From assembly GCF_002245625.1 (NCBI RefSeq), contig NZ_NOIG01000012.1:186001-250000 (forward strand): a stretch of DNA of 64,000 nucleotides, written 5' to 3'. The notes beneath the pieces were generated by a model that made no database searches, was not told the DNA's origin, and saw nothing but the letters and a program-made list of their open reading frames with translations. The position numbers were made by a program, and so were the translations under genes. The DNA is from Acidovorax kalamii (GTDB taxonomy: Bacteria; Pseudomonadota; Gammaproteobacteria; Burkholderiales; Burkholderiaceae_C). This document shows, one piece after another, positions 35,061 through 44,442 of this stretch. The stretch's first letter is position 1. Each line of letters opens with the position of its first letter.

Positions 35061-36731
35061 TCACCCCCGGCTGCGCAGCGTCCGGCTCAGCAAAATCACC
35101 GGCACCAGCCCCACCGCCACCAACGCCAGTGACGGCAGTGCGGCCTCACCCAGGCGTTCGTCGCGCGCCAGCTGGTAGGCCACCACGGCCAGGGTGTCGC
35201 TGTTGAAGGGGCGCAGCACCATGGTGGCGGGCAGCTCTTTCATCACGTCCACAAACACCAGCAGCGCGGCGGCGGCGGTGGAGCGCCTCAGCAGGGGCCA
35301 GTGCACGCGCGCCAGCAGGCCCGCGCTGCCAGTGCCCAGCATGCGGGCGGAGTCGTCCAGGCTGAGCGGAATGCGCGCGTAGCCGCTTTGCATGGACTGC
35401 AGGGCCACAGCACAAAAGCGCACCAGGTAGGCCCAGACAATGCCCAGCGCCGTGGCCGTGATCAGCGCACCCACGCCCCATTGCGGCATGGCCGCCTGCA
35501 GCCAGCCCACGGGCAGGAGCAGGCCCACCACGATGACGGCGCCGGGCACTGCGTAGCCCACACTGGCCAGTTGCACCACGCTGCGTGTCACGGCATCAGG
35601 CTGGCGGCGCACTGCGAAGGCCAGCGCCAGCGCAATGGCCACGGCCAGCACGGCGGTGATGCCGGAGAGGCGCACGCTGTGCCAGGCCCATTCCATGAAA
35701 CGCTCCCAGGGCAGCACCGACCAGTCGGCCGCCAGCGGGCGCAGCATGAACAGCACCGGAGCCACAAAGCCCATGAGCACGGGCAGCACACACACCGCCC
35801 AGGCTGCCCATCGGCGCGCCCCGCGCAGGGCCAGTGGCTGCGCCTCGGCCGAGCCCGCGCGTCCACCACCGGTGGCAAAACGCATGCGCTTTTGTGCGCG
35901 GTGCTCCAGGTGCAGCAGCGCCATCACCACCACCAGCAGCATGGTGGCCAGTTGCGCAGCGGCCAGGCGGTTGTCCATGGACAGCCAGGCCTTGTAGATG
36001 CCCGTGGTGAAGGTCTGGATGCCAAAGTAGCTGGCCACGCCAAAGTCGGCCAGGGTTTCCATCAGCACCAGCGCCACCCCGGCGGCCACGGCCGGGCGTG
36101 CCAGCGGCAGGGCCACGGCGCGGATGCGACGGGGCAGCGGGGCGCCCAGCAGGCGCGCGGCCTCCATGAGGTGGGCAGCGCGCTCGCCCAAAGCCGTGCG
36201 CGCCAGCAGGTACACGTAGGGGTAGAGCGAGAAGATGAACACCCACACCGCGCCGCCCAGGCTGCGCACCTCGGGCAGCAGGCGGCCTTCCAGGCCGAAG
36301 GTGTTGCGCAGGCCCACCTGCAGCGGGCCGCTGAACTGCAGGAAGTCGGTGTACGCATAGGCGGTGACGTAGGCGGGCATGGCCAGCGGCAGCAGCAGCA
36401 GCCATTCAAAGGTGCGTCGGCCCGGAAACTCGAACAGCGTGACGGCCGCCGCCGCCAGCGTGCCCACCACGGCCGCGCCCAGGGCCACGAGCACGCTGAG
36501 CCACAGCGTGGTCCACACATAACCAGGCAACACGGTGGCCGCCATTTCGCGCAGGATGGCGCCCGCCTGGGCCTCGCCCTGCCCTGGGGCCGACAACGGC
36601 AGCCACGACGCCAGCACCGCCAGCACCGGCAAGGCCAGAAAGCCCGCAAACAGGATCAGCGGGACGCTGCGAAGGACAGAAGACGGGGTGCGGCGCAAGG
36701 CAAAGGGCTCGGCAGAAGGAGGAAAGCGCAC
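35061..36731 (-). CDS. Iron(III)-type ABC transporter permease
   Basis: A 556-residue inner-membrane protein with two fused permease halves of about six helices each, the layout of FbpB/SfuB-type ferric permeases. Each half has an EAA-like loop (Glu-Ala-Ala-Arg-Leu-Leu-Gly-Ala-Pro near 215 and Asp-Asp-Ser-Ala-Arg-Met-Leu-Gly-Thr near 455). The GTG at 36731 is chosen because it gives the family's normal N-terminus; the frame is open 50 codons further without support. The matching ATPase is divergently encoded 250 bases away; no binding-protein gene is nearby. Confidence 0.9.
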   Translation of the reverse strand: MRFPPSAEPFALRRTPSSVLRSVPLILFAGFLALPVLAVLASWLPLSAPGQGEAQAGAILREMAATVLPGYVWTTLWLSVLVALGAAVVGTLAAAAVTLFEFPGRRTFEWLLLLPLAMPAYVTAYAYTDFLQFSGPLQVGLRNTFGLEGRLLPEVRSLGGAVWVFIFSLYPYVYLLARTALGERAAHLMEAARLLGAPLPRRIRAVALPLARPAVAAGVALVLMETLADFGVASYFGIQTFTTGIYKAWLSMDNRLAAAQLATMLLVVVMALLHLEHRAQKRMRFATGGGRAGSAEAQPLALRGARRWAAWAVCVLPVLMGFVAPVLFMLRPLAADWSVLPWERFMEWAWHSVRLSGITAVLAVAIALALAFAVRRQPDAVTRSVVQLASVGYAVPGAVIVVGLLLPVGWLQAAMPQWGVGALITATALGIVWAYLVRFCAVALQSMQSGYARIPLSLDDSARMLGTGSAGLLARVHWPLLRRSTAAAALLVFVDVMKELPATMVLRPFNSDTLAVVAYQLARDERLGEAALPSLALVAVGLVPVILLSRTLRSRG

Positions 36732-36935
36732 ACCTGCCGAAAGGCGTGGGCACCCTGGTGCAGTGTTGCACGCTATCTGGCACTTAAAAACCGCGTCTTT
36801 TCGGCCAGGGCTGCGTTGCAAATCCTCGCGATACCTACAGGTATCGCTGTGGTTTGCGCCTTGCCCTGACCAAAAATCCATCGGTTTTCAATGTGCCATC
36901 CAGCGCGCCCCACTACACCAGCGCCCAGGAATGCA

Positions 36936-36954
36936 AATGCGAATTTTAAGCATT
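36936..36954. promoter_or_regulatory. Possible Fur-like operator
   Basis: A 19-base interrupted palindrome AATGC-GAATTTTAA-GCATT lies 27 bases before the ABC ATPase start in the shared divergent promoter region. It has the size of a Fur site but matches the consensus only partly. Confidence 0.35.
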
Positions 36955-36980
36955 CGTCCCTGCCCACCTAGAATCGGGGC

Positions 36981-38063
36981 ATGTTTCTTGAGGTCTCCCA
37001 ACTCGAAGTGCGCTATGCAGGCCGCGCACAGGCCGCCGTGCACGGCGTCACGCTCAGCCTGAAAGCCGGCGACATCGGGGTGCTGATCGGCCCCTCCGGC
37101 TGCGGCAAAACCACCCTGCTGCGCGCTGTGGCCGGGCTGGAACCCGTGACAGGGGGCGAGATCCGCCTGACCAAAAGCGTGGTCAGCAGCGCCACCCTGA
37201 GTGTGCCGCCCGAGCTGCGGCGCATTGGCATGGTGTTCCAGGACTACGCCCTGTTCCCGCACCTCTCGGTGGGCCGCAATGTGGCCTTTGGCATCCACCA
37301 GCTGCCCCGGGCCGAGCAGGCTGCCCGCGTGGCTGAGGTGCTGAAGCTCGTGGGCCTGGAAGGCAGCGAGCACCGCTACCCGCACGAGCTCTCGGGTGGG
37401 CAGCAGCAGCGTGTGGCCCTGGCGCGGGCGCTGGCGCCGCGCCCGCAGCTCATGCTGCTGGACGAGCCTTTCTCCAACCTGGATGTGGACCTGCGCGAGC
37501 GCCTGGCGCACGAGGTGCGCGGCATCCTGAAAGCCGCAGGCGCCACGGCCCTGTTCGTGACGCACGACCAGTTCGAGGCGTTTGCGATTGGCGATGTGAT
37601 CGGCGTGATGCACGAAGGCCACCTGCACCAGTGGGATGACGCCTACACCCTGTACCACCGCCCTGCCACGCGGTTTGTGGCCGACTTCATCGGCCACGGC
37701 GTGTTCGCCCCCGCCACACTGGAGCAGCGCGGCGACAACGTGGTGGCACAAACCCCGTTGGGCGAGCTGACCGACCTGGACGAATGCCCGCTGCCCGGCA
37801 GCTACCCCGGCGGCGCCTGCGACGTGCTGCTGCGCGCCGACGACATCGTGCACGACGACCATGCGCCGGTGCAGGCGCAGATCGTGCGCAAGTCGTTCCG
37901 GGGTTCTGAGTTTCTGTACACCCTGCGCCTGGCCAGCGGCCACACCCTGCTGGCCCATGTCCCCAGCCACCACGACCACGCGCTGGGCGAGTGGATCGGC
38001 ATCCGCGCGCAGGTGGATCATGTGGTCACCTTTCCCCGCGAATCCGCACCAAGATTTGAATAA
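36981..38063 (+). CDS. Iron(III)-type ABC transporter ATP-binding protein
   Basis: A 360-residue ATPase. Walker A is Gly-Pro-Ser-Gly-Cys-Gly-Lys-Thr-Thr (38-46), the Q loop is Val-Phe-Gln-Asp-Tyr, the signature is Leu-Ser-Gly-Gly-Gln-Gln-Gln-Arg, Walker B is Leu-Met-Leu-Leu-Asp-Glu-Pro, and the H loop is Val-Thr-His-Asp. A C-terminal TOBE-like domain of about 120 residues is present, as in FbpC. It would energise the divergent permease for ferric iron or a related substrate. Related polyamine/sulfate ATPases cannot be excluded from sequence alone. Confidence 0.9.
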   Translation: MFLEVSQLEVRYAGRAQAAVHGVTLSLKAGDIGVLIGPSGCGKTTLLRAVAGLEPVTGGEIRLTKSVVSSATLSVPPELRRIGMVFQDYALFPHLSVGRNVAFGIHQLPRAEQAARVAEVLKLVGLEGSEHRYPHELSGGQQQRVALARALAPRPQLMLLDEPFSNLDVDLRERLAHEVRGILKAAGATALFVTHDQFEAFAIGDVIGVMHEGHLHQWDDAYTLYHRPATRFVADFIGHGVFAPATLEQRGDNVVAQTPLGELTDLDECPLPGSYPGGACDVLLRADDIVHDDHAPVQAQIVRKSFRGSEFLYTLRLASGHTLLAHVPSHHDHALGEWIGIRAQVDHVVTFPRESAPRFE

Positions 38064-38125
38064 AAACAGGGCTTACCGCGCGTCCATCAAGCGCTGACAG
38101 CTATTATTTATATAGCAATCAAAGG
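38060..38125. repeat. Interspersed repeat, copy 4
   Basis: Starts inside the ATPase stop codon. It has AAAACAGGGCTTACCGCGCG, then TCCATCAAGCGCTGACAGCT and TATTATTTATATAGC. It separates convergent genes and may serve both as terminator. Confidence 0.7.
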
Positions 38126-38523
38126 TTTGCATCCTGCTCCAGAAACCGCGCCCGGTGCTCGGGCGCTGGCAGCATGCAGGTGGCAGAACGGCCCCAGAAG
38201 CGGTAGCGGTTGCGCGCCACCCAGCGGTACAGCGCGTCGCGCAGCGGGGCGGGCACCAGCCAGCCCACCCAGGCCAGCCGCCACGGCCAGCCCAGGGCAT
38301 GCAGCACGCGCAGGATGGCGGCCGTGTGTTGCCAGCTGCGCTCGCCGTCGATGACCAGCAAGGTCTGCAGCCCCGCGACCTGGAGCCCCGCCCGCTCCAG
38401 CAACTGCCGACCAACGGCACTCTGGATGGAGGCAAACCGGATGCGCTGAGACCGGTCATGCCGCAGCAGAAACTGCACCCAGCCATTGCAGAGCAGGCAC
38501 TGCCCATCAAACACCACGATCAT
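38119..38523 (-). CDS. DUF393 (DCC family) thiol-redox protein
   Basis: A 134-residue protein of the DCC family, named for Asp-x-x-Cys-x-x-Cys; here Phe-Asp-Gly-Gln-Cys-Leu-Leu-Cys-Asn near residues 5-13, with a thioredoxin-like fold expected. The start ATG overlaps the stop of the DUF4166 gene (ATGA), so the two are translated together. Function is unknown; a disulfide oxidoreductase role is suggested for the family. Confidence 0.85.
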   Translation of the reverse strand: MIVVFDGQCLLCNGWVQFLLRHDRSQRIRFASIQSAVGRQLLERAGLQVAGLQTLLVIDGERSWQHTAAILRVLHALGWPWRLAWVGWLVPAPLRDALYRWVARNRYRFWGRSATCMLPAPEHRARFLEQDANL

Positions 38524-39086
38524 GCGGGCGCCCCTAGCTCTACCCCGACGGCGCCCGGCGGCACGAGCAAGTGCCCTTGGTAGCTGACCACGCGCCCCAC
38601 GCCGGGCACGGTGGCCGACACGCGAAAGTGCAACGCATCGCCCACCCCGGATTCTTCGGCCACCACCTCTGGGCACAACCATGCGGGGCACGGGATGCCG
38701 CAGAAATGCAGCTGCTGCAACTGCATCACCAGCCGCCCATCGGCCTCATGCAGCACAAAGCTCAGCCGCGCGGCCCCCAGGTGTTCCACCACCCGGCCTG
38801 CGGACTCGCGCAAGGTGGACTGCATGGTCTGGGCAGGAAAGCGGCGGGTCCACACCTCGGCATCGGGGCGCGCCTGCAGTTCGAAGGTGATCGCCCCCTG
38901 CACCGCACGCTGGGGCGCGCCCAGAGCCCAGGCCAGCACACGGCCCGGCCAGGTGGCGGGCGCCTCGATCTGCACCTGGCCCACCAACCGGTGCGGGCCC
39001 GAAAGGCCATGGAACCGCGCCAGCGCGGGCGCCAGCCGCTGGTAGGCGGGGCCCAGGGCACGTTGGTACAAAGACAGGGGGAGCAT
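38520..39086 (-). CDS. DUF4166 domain protein
   Basis: A 188-residue protein matching DUF4166, often found next to or fused with DUF393-type or epimerase proteins. It shows Ala-Leu-Ala-Arg-Phe-His-Gly-Leu near the N-terminus and a central Trp-Thr-Arg-Arg-Phe-Pro motif. No membrane segment or signal peptide is seen. Coupling to the DUF393 gene suggests a common role; neither is characterised to my knowledge. Confidence 0.82.
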   Translation of the reverse strand: MLPLSLYQRALGPAYQRLAPALARFHGLSGPHRLVGQVQIEAPATWPGRVLAWALGAPQRAVQGAITFELQARPDAEVWTRRFPAQTMQSTLRESAGRVVEHLGAARLSFVLHEADGRLVMQLQQLHFCGIPCPAWLCPEVVAEESGVGDALHFRVSATVPGVGRVVSYQGHLLVPPGAVGVELGAPA

Positions 39087-39161
39087 GGAGCGAAGCGGGA
39101 GAAATGAATGACCCAGGCCAGTCTATCGCCAGCCACCCAGCCAACGTCCGCAGGCAGCAAA

Positions 39162-39184
39162 GAAAAAAGCCGACAGCCGTCGGC
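39162..39184 (-). terminator. Intrinsic terminator after the YIP1-family gene
   Basis: Stem GCCGAC/GTCGGC with a 4-base loop at 39169-39184; on the minus strand it is followed by TTTTTTCTTT. It would end transcripts of the minus-strand gene stopping at 39378. Confidence 0.7.
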
Positions 39185-39377
39185 CCTCGTGCACGAATAC
39201 ACGAGCCGTGCGAATTTAGAAGGTGTGAATGAATCCGGCGGGCCCGAGCAGGCCGCCAAAACGCGCTCGATCTAGGCGCAAAGCGCAGCCATAGCTCGGG
39301 CTATGGCGAGCATTTGCAACGACGAGCGGGTGTGTTTTGGCGGGATGAGCGGGCATGGCGGGTTCGTTCGCACCTTC
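39185..39377. repeat. Non-coding stretch with CATAGC/GCTATG hairpin
   Basis: No gene is seen. A CATAGC-TCGG-GCTATG hairpin lies at about 39289-39306 inside GCGCAAAGCGCAGC...GCGAGCATTTGC, a sequence type I recall as recurrent in Comamonadaceae genomes. Copy number cannot be checked here. Confidence 0.35.
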
Positions 39378-40610
39378 TCAGGACTTGCCCTTGCGCTGCA
39401 GACCCTCCAGCCCGTTCAGGTCCAGCTGCGACATCAGGCCCTGCAGCTCCTTTACGCCGATCTTGTCGCCTTCGATGCTGACCACCAGGCCGTTCTTCAG
39501 GATGGTCTTGAACTCGGCATGGCTGCCGTCCTTCTCGTAGCGGGTGTGCAGCGTGCGGCCGCCCTCCTGCCAGGTCTTCTCGGCGCTGGTCTGGTCTTCT
39601 TTTTCGCCCTGGGCCATGCCCATGGCCATCGCGGCCATCTGGCCCAGGCCGCCAATGTCCACGATCTCCAGGCGCAGCTGCTTGTCGTCGTTGCCATATT
39701 GCGCGCTGGCCTGGCTGGTGGGCAGGCCCTGGGCCGCGCCGTCCTGCACGTCAAAGCCGGTGCGCGGCAGGCCCGCCAGCTTCTCGGGCAGGGCCGCCTT
39801 GAGCGCCTGCGCCGCAATGGCCTGGCCGCCGCCCAGCATGCCCGCAGCGGCCTTGGCGGCGTCGCCCGTGGCAGCTGCGATGGCGGCAGGGTCCTGGCTC
39901 TTCTGGGCCTCTTCCATCTTGCGGGCGGCTTCTTCCATCTTCTTGCCCGCAGCTTCCAGGCCCGCCGTGTCGATGGACACCTTGCCGCCGGGCGTGTTCA
40001 TGGTGATGGCCGGGGCCCCGGCACCGCCAAACAGCGCACCGCTGCGCGGCATGAACAGCGCGCTGACGGCACCGATGACCACGCCCATCACGATGGCGGC
40101 AACGATGACCACCACGGTGTAGCCCACCGACTTCTCGGGCGCGCTGCGCATGAGCACGGGCAGGCCCGTATAGAGCAGGTAGATGGAATACAGCGCCGCC
40201 AGCAGCCCCAGCATGGACAGCGCGGGCAGCAGGCTGAAGATGCCGCCCAGCAGGGCCGCCGTGCTGGCGTACACCGCCACCTTCACCGCCTGGATCTGGT
40301 TCTTCTGGCCGCCAAAGGTGGGCGCCAGCGCATCGATGATCAGGCCCAGCACGAAGATGCCGACGAGACTGAGCACGTACGAAATGACCATGTTCATCAG
40401 GCCCGAGACAAAGGGCACACGGATGGTGACGCCAAAGCCCCCAAAGCCGATCAGCGACATGCCGATGAAACCGCACACGGCGGGAATGGCCGCGAGGACC
40501 ATCGCATAGCGCGTGAACAGCGTGGCCACATCGGTGCTCTCGCCATCGATGGTGGCCCAAGTGTCCTTGGGTTGCAGAAGAATGCTCTTGGTGCGTTCGA
40601 TCAGGTTCAT
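39378..40610 (-). CDS. YIP1-family membrane protein
   Basis: A 410-residue protein. Residues 1-200 have five or six membrane helices with the Met-Asn-Leu-Ile-Glu-Arg start and Trp-Ala-Thr-Ile motif of bacterial YIP1-type proteins. Residues about 215-410 form a soluble C-terminal region with a Lys/Glu/Ala-rich coiled-coil stretch (Lys-Lys-Met-Glu-Glu-Ala-Ala-Arg) and a compact end. The ATG at 40610 has GGGAGGG just upstream; upstream open frame is ignored. Function unknown. Confidence 0.82.
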   Translation of the reverse strand: MNLIERTKSILLQPKDTWATIDGESTDVATLFTRYAMVLAAIPAVCGFIGMSLIGFGGFGVTIRVPFVSGLMNMVISYVLSLVGIFVLGLIIDALAPTFGGQKNQIQAVKVAVYASTAALLGGIFSLLPALSMLGLLAALYSIYLLYTGLPVLMRSAPEKSVGYTVVVIVAAIVMGVVIGAVSALFMPRSGALFGGAGAPAITMNTPGGKVSIDTAGLEAAGKKMEEAARKMEEAQKSQDPAAIAAATGDAAKAAAGMLGGGQAIAAQALKAALPEKLAGLPRTGFDVQDGAAQGLPTSQASAQYGNDDKQLRLEIVDIGGLGQMAAMAMGMAQGEKEDQTSAEKTWQEGGRTLHTRYEKDGSHAEFKTILKNGLVVSIEGDKIGVKELQGLMSQLDLNGLEGLQRKGKS

Positions 40611-40815
40611 GGTGCCCTCCCGGCAATGTGGATGGGCCTGCCAATGCGTTTGCATGCGCTGGCAGGCCGAAAGTCGCGGACGATACGGGAAATTGCGCGG
40701 CGTTGGCGTGGGATGCGCGGCCCACGCAGCCACAAACGTGCAATATGCACGCTTTTGCGCACCGAAACCAGCGTGGACAGGAACCCGCTGGCGCACAGCG
40801 CCTCAGCGAAGTGGC

Positions 40816-41553
40816 TCAGGCCTTGCGCAGTTGGTCCACGGTGTCGTGCAGGTGCTGCGTCCAGGTGCGCCGGTCGCGCTCACCCGCCAGCTCGGGCAGG
40901 CCGTAGTGCACCACGGCCTCGATGGGCGGGGCGCTGAGCGTGCGCCAGATGGACCCCACCAGGGTTTCGTCGCCGATGTAGCTGGGCGCAAAGCTGGTCG
41001 CGCCCGTGGCCTGGTCGGCAAAGCGCAGGCCCACGGGCTGCACCGGCGCCTGCGCGGCCACGGCGGCCTGCAGCAGGTTGGCGTGGAAAGGCAGCATCTC
41101 GCGGCCATCGCCCGTGGTGCCTTCGGGGAACACGGCCAGCACCTCGCCGCGCTCCAGCGCCTCCTGCATGGACCGCACCATGCGCAGCGCGTCGCGGCGC
41201 GAGCTGCGTTCGATGTAGAGCGTGCCTGCGGCCGTGGCCAGGGTGCCGATCAGCGGCCAGCCCTGCACGTCGGACTTGGAGACAAAGCGGCAGTGGCGCG
41301 CCGCGTGCATCACCGGGATGTCGAGCCAGGAGATGTGGTTGGCCACCAGCATCACCGGCCCGGCGACGGGCGGCTGGCCCAGGATGCGCAGGCGGATGCC
41401 GGCGTGTGCGAGCAGCTCCAGCGACCACGCCTGCACGCGGGCGTGCTGCTGGTCGGGCGACAGCGCAGGAAAACGCAGCGCCACGATGGCCAGCCCTTTG
41501 ACGATGTGGCCCAGCAGGCGCAGCAAACGCCAGCTGGCACGTAAAGACTTCAC
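40816..41553 (-). CDS. plsC: 1-acyl-sn-glycerol-3-phosphate acyltransferase
   Basis: A 245-residue membrane-bound acyltransferase that makes phosphatidic acid from lysophosphatidic acid. It has the catalytic Asn-His-x4-Asp box (Asn-His-Ile-Ser-Trp-Leu-Asp) and Phe-Pro-Glu-Gly-Thr-Thr for the phosphate. An N-terminal hydrophobic helix anchors it. It is last in the pyrimidine operon, 27 bases after pyrC'. It may be a paralogue rather than the main PlsC. Confidence 0.88.
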   Translation of the reverse strand: MKSLRASWRLLRLLGHIVKGLAIVALRFPALSPDQQHARVQAWSLELLAHAGIRLRILGQPPVAGPVMLVANHISWLDIPVMHAARHCRFVSKSDVQGWPLIGTLATAAGTLYIERSSRRDALRMVRSMQEALERGEVLAVFPEGTTGDGREMLPFHANLLQAAVAAQAPVQPVGLRFADQATGATSFAPSYIGDETLVGSIWRTLSAPPIEAVVHYGLPELAGERDRRTWTQHLHDTVDQLRKA

Positions 41554-41580
41554 CGCAGGGCCTCGCAGCGTCGCACCACC

Positions 41581-42876
41581 TCAGCCTCGGTCAAAGGCGA
41601 TCTGGCCACCCACCAGCGTCATGCGCACGCGGCCGGGCAGTTCGTAGCCCGAGAAGGGTGTGTGTTTGCCCTGGCTGCGCAGCGCATCGTCCTGCACGGT
41701 CCACGCGGCCTGCGGGTCGAAGATGCACAGGTCACCCACGCCGCCTTCCACGATCTGGCCCACGCTGGCCTGCAAGGTGCCCAGCGCGTTGCCCAGCACG
41801 CGTGCGGGCTCGGCTGTGACCACTGCCAGCGCGCGCTGCAGGGGCACGCCGCTGTCCCGCGACCACTTGAGCGCGAGCGACAGCAGCAGTTCCAGCCCCG
41901 TGGCGCCGGGCTCGGCCTCGGCAAACGGCAGGGTCTTGGCGTCTTCATCCACCGGGGTGTGGTCGGACACCAGCGCGTCGATGGTGCCATCGAGCAGCGC
42001 TGCGCTCAGGGCGTCGCGGTCGCGCTGCTGGCGCAGCGGCGGCGTCAGGCGCGCGCGGCTGTCGAAGAAGCCGATGTCCACATCGGTGAGGTGCAGCGAG
42101 TTGATGCTCACATCGGCCGTGACCTTCAGGCCCTCGGCCTTGGCGCGGCGCACCAGCTCCACGCCCGCAGCGCTGGAGAGGCGGCACAGGTGCACGCGGG
42201 CGCCGGTGGTCTTGAGCAGCTCGAAGATGGTGTGCAGCGCAATGGTCTCGGCCGCCACGGGCACGCCCGAGAGGCCCAGGCGCGTGGCCAGCGGGCCGCT
42301 GGCCGCGACACCCTTGCCCAGGTGCATCTCCTGCGGGCGCAGCCACACGGTGTAGCCATACGTGGCGGCGTACTGCAGCGCGCGCTGCAGCACCTGCGTG
42401 CTGGCCAGCGGCACCTCGGCCTGGCCGAACCCCACGCAGCCGGACTCGGTGAGCTCGGCCATCTCGGTCAGCACCTCGCCCGCGAGGCCGCGGGTGAGTG
42501 CGCCCAGCGGGAACAGGCGCGACTGGTGCAGCTTCTCGGCGCGGAACTTGAGCATCTCGACCAGACCGGGCTCGTCGAGCACGGGGTCGGTGTCGGGCGG
42601 GCACACCAGGCTGGTCACGCCACCGGCCACGGCGGCGGCCATTTCGGACTCGAGCATGCCTTCGTGTTCGTGGCCGGGCTCACGCAGGCGCGCGGCCAGG
42701 TCCACCAGGCCGGGCAGCACGATGCAGCCGGTGGCGTCCACCACGCGCTTGGGCGCGAAGTCGGGCGGCACGCGGTTGACCCCCACGATGCGGCCCGCCG
42801 CCAGCGCGATGTCGCAGGTCTGGTCAAGGCCCGAGGCGGGGTCGATCACACGGCCGTTCTGGATCAGTATCTTCAT
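41581..42876 (-). CDS. pyrC': Dihydroorotase-like protein lacking zinc ligands (PyrC'/PyrX type)
   Basis: A 431-residue class I dihydroorotase homologue encoded downstream of pyrB. The metal motif Asp-x-His-x-His is replaced by Asp59-Leu-Ala61-Ala-Arg63, and the Asn-Thr of the usual Pro-Asn-Thr is Pro-Pro-Asp-Thr. Asp and His of Ser-Asp-His-Thr-Pro-Val are kept. This is the pattern of the inactive PyrC' that, in Pseudomonas and Burkholderiales, assembles with aspartate transcarbamoylase to make it active. An active dihydroorotase must be encoded elsewhere. The start ATG is 79 bases after pyrB, with a palindromic repeat between. Confidence 0.88.
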   Translation of the reverse strand: MKILIQNGRVIDPASGLDQTCDIALAAGRIVGVNRVPPDFAPKRVVDATGCIVLPGLVDLAARLREPGHEHEGMLESEMAAAVAGGVTSLVCPPDTDPVLDEPGLVEMLKFRAEKLHQSRLFPLGALTRGLAGEVLTEMAELTESGCVGFGQAEVPLASTQVLQRALQYAATYGYTVWLRPQEMHLGKGVAASGPLATRLGLSGVPVAAETIALHTIFELLKTTGARVHLCRLSSAAGVELVRRAKAEGLKVTADVSINSLHLTDVDIGFFDSRARLTPPLRQQRDRDALSAALLDGTIDALVSDHTPVDEDAKTLPFAEAEPGATGLELLLSLALKWSRDSGVPLQRALAVVTAEPARVLGNALGTLQASVGQIVEGGVGDLCIFDPQAAWTVQDDALRSQGKHTPFSGYELPGRVRMTLVGGQIAFDRG

Positions 42877-42884
42877 GATTTCAA

Positions 42885-42945
42885 GCCAAATTGGCTGCTA
42901 GCGCTTGATTTATAAGCACGAGCAGCTATGAAAACAGGAGTATTC
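42885..42945. repeat. Interspersed repeat, copy 5 (inside the pyr operon)
   Basis: CCAAATTGGCTGCTAGCGCT followed by TGATTTATAAGCACGAGCAG and CTATGAAAACAGG, the reverse orientation of the family. It fills the pyrB-pyrC' gap, so the operon transcript reads through it. Confidence 0.6.
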
Positions 42946-42955
42946 ATCCTCAAGG

Positions 42956-43918
42956 TCACGCCTCGTTCCCTGCGACGATGGACATGACAGCCATGCGTAC
43001 CGCGATGCCGAAGGTCACCTGCGGCAGGATCACGCTCTGCTTGCCATCGACCACGGCGGAGTCGATCTCCACGCCACGGTTGATGGGGCCGGGGTGCATC
43101 ACGATGGCGTCGGGCTTGGCCAGCTGCAGCTTCTCCTGCGTGAGGCCGAAGCTCTTGAAATACTCCTGGCTGGACGGCAGCAGTGCGCCGCTCATGCGCT
43201 CGTTCTGCAGGCGCAGCATGATGACCACGTCGGCATCCTTGATGCCCTCTTCGAGCGTGTGGCACACGCGCACACCCATCTGCGCCATGTCGCCCGGCAC
43301 CAGCGTGCGGGGCCCCACCACGCGCACCTCGGCGCAGCCCAGGGTGGTGAGTCCGTGGATGTCCGAGCGCGCCACGCGCGAATGCAGCACGTCGCCCACG
43401 ATGGCCACGGTGAGGTTGCTGAAGTCCTTCTTGTAGTGGCGGATGGTGTACATGTCCAGCAGCCCCTGCGTGGGGTGGGCATGCCGGCCATCGCCCGCGT
43501 TGATCACATGCACATGGGGCGCCACATGCTGGGCAATCAGGTAGGGTGCGCCGGACTCGCTGTGCCGCACCACGAACAGGTCGGCGGCCATCGCGCTCAG
43601 ATTGGCGATGGTGTCCAGCAGCGACTCGCCCTTGCTCGCGGAGCTGCGCGCGATGTCGAGGTTGATCACGTCGGCCGACAGGCGCTTGGCCGCGATCTCG
43701 AACGTGGTGCGTGTGCGCGTGCTGTTCTCGAAGAACAGGTTGAACACGCTCTTGCCGCGCAAGAGCGGGACCTTCTTCACCTCGCGGTCGTTCACGCTCA
43801 CGAAGTTGGCCGCCGTGTCCAGGATGTGCGTGACGATGTCGCGCGGCAGCCCTTCGATGGACAGCAGGTGGATCAGCTCGCCATTCTTGTTGAGTTGGGG
43901 GTTGCGCTTGTGCAGCAC
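42956..43918 (-). CDS. pyrB: Aspartate carbamoyltransferase catalytic chain
   Basis: A 320-residue enzyme that makes carbamoyl-aspartate from carbamoyl phosphate and aspartate, the committed step of pyrimidine synthesis. The carbamoyl-phosphate loop Phe-Phe-Glu-Asn-Ser-Thr-Arg-Thr-Arg is near 62-70, and His-Pro-Thr-Gln and His-Pro-Gly-Pro-Ile-Asn-Arg-Gly follow. It begins with GTG 2 bases after pyrR. With PyrC' it likely forms a dodecamer. Confidence 0.95.
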   Translation of the reverse strand: MLHKRNPQLNKNGELIHLLSIEGLPRDIVTHILDTAANFVSVNDREVKKVPLLRGKSVFNLFFENSTRTRTTFEIAAKRLSADVINLDIARSSASKGESLLDTIANLSAMAADLFVVRHSESGAPYLIAQHVAPHVHVINAGDGRHAHPTQGLLDMYTIRHYKKDFSNLTVAIVGDVLHSRVARSDIHGLTTLGCAEVRVVGPRTLVPGDMAQMGVRVCHTLEEGIKDADVVIMLRLQNERMSGALLPSSQEYFKSFGLTQEKLQLAKPDAIVMHPGPINRGVEIDSAVVDGKQSVILPQVTFGIAVRMAVMSIVAGNEA

Positions 43919-43920
43919 GG

Positions 43921-44442
43921 TCAGGCCTCTTTGACTTGGAATTGGAAATTGCCGCTGTCGTCACGCGCCAGGGCCAGCGACTGGGCAACCGGCAGGGCCA
44001 CGCGGGCGGCGGCAAAGTCGGCCTGCACGGGCAATTCGCGGCCTCCCCGGTCCACCAGCACGGCCAAGCGCACGCTGGCAGGGCGGCCATAGTCGAACAG
44101 CTCATTGAGCACGGCGCGGATGGTGCGTCCGGTGTAGAGCACGTCGTCGAGCACCAGCACATCGGCGCCGTTCACATCGAAAGGCAATGCAGTCTGCGCG
44201 CTGGTAGACAGGCCGCGCTGGGCAAAGTCGTCGCGGTGCATCACCGACGAGAGCACGCCCGCCGGGCCTTCCAGGCCCAGGTCTTTTTGCAGGCGCTCGG
44301 CCAGCCAGGCGCCGCCGGAGGCAATGCCTGCCAGGCGCGTGGTGGGGGTGAGCATGCTGCGCACGCCGCGCAGCAGTTCGCGGTACAGCGCCTCGGCGTC
44401 AAGCACCAGGCTGCCGGACATTCCGGGGGATGGGGTGGTCAT
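43921..44442 (-). CDS. pyrR: PyrR-type regulator / uracil phosphoribosyltransferase
   Basis: A 173-residue phosphoribosyltransferase-fold protein. The PRPP loop is [16 protein letters not shown] (about 92-107), characteristic of PyrR. In Gram-positives PyrR binds pyr mRNA; in beta-proteobacteria its regulatory role is less clear. It overlaps ruvX by 4 bases and leads directly into pyrB. Confidence 0.92.
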   Translation of the reverse strand: MTTPSPGMSGSLVLDAEALYRELLRGVRSMLTPTTRLAGIASGGAWLAERLQKDLGLEGPAGVLSSVMHRDDFAQRGLSTSAQTALPFDVNGADVLVLDDVLYTGRTIRAVLNELFDYGRPASVRLAVLVDRGGRELPVQADFAAARVALPVAQSLALARDDSGNFQFQVKEA

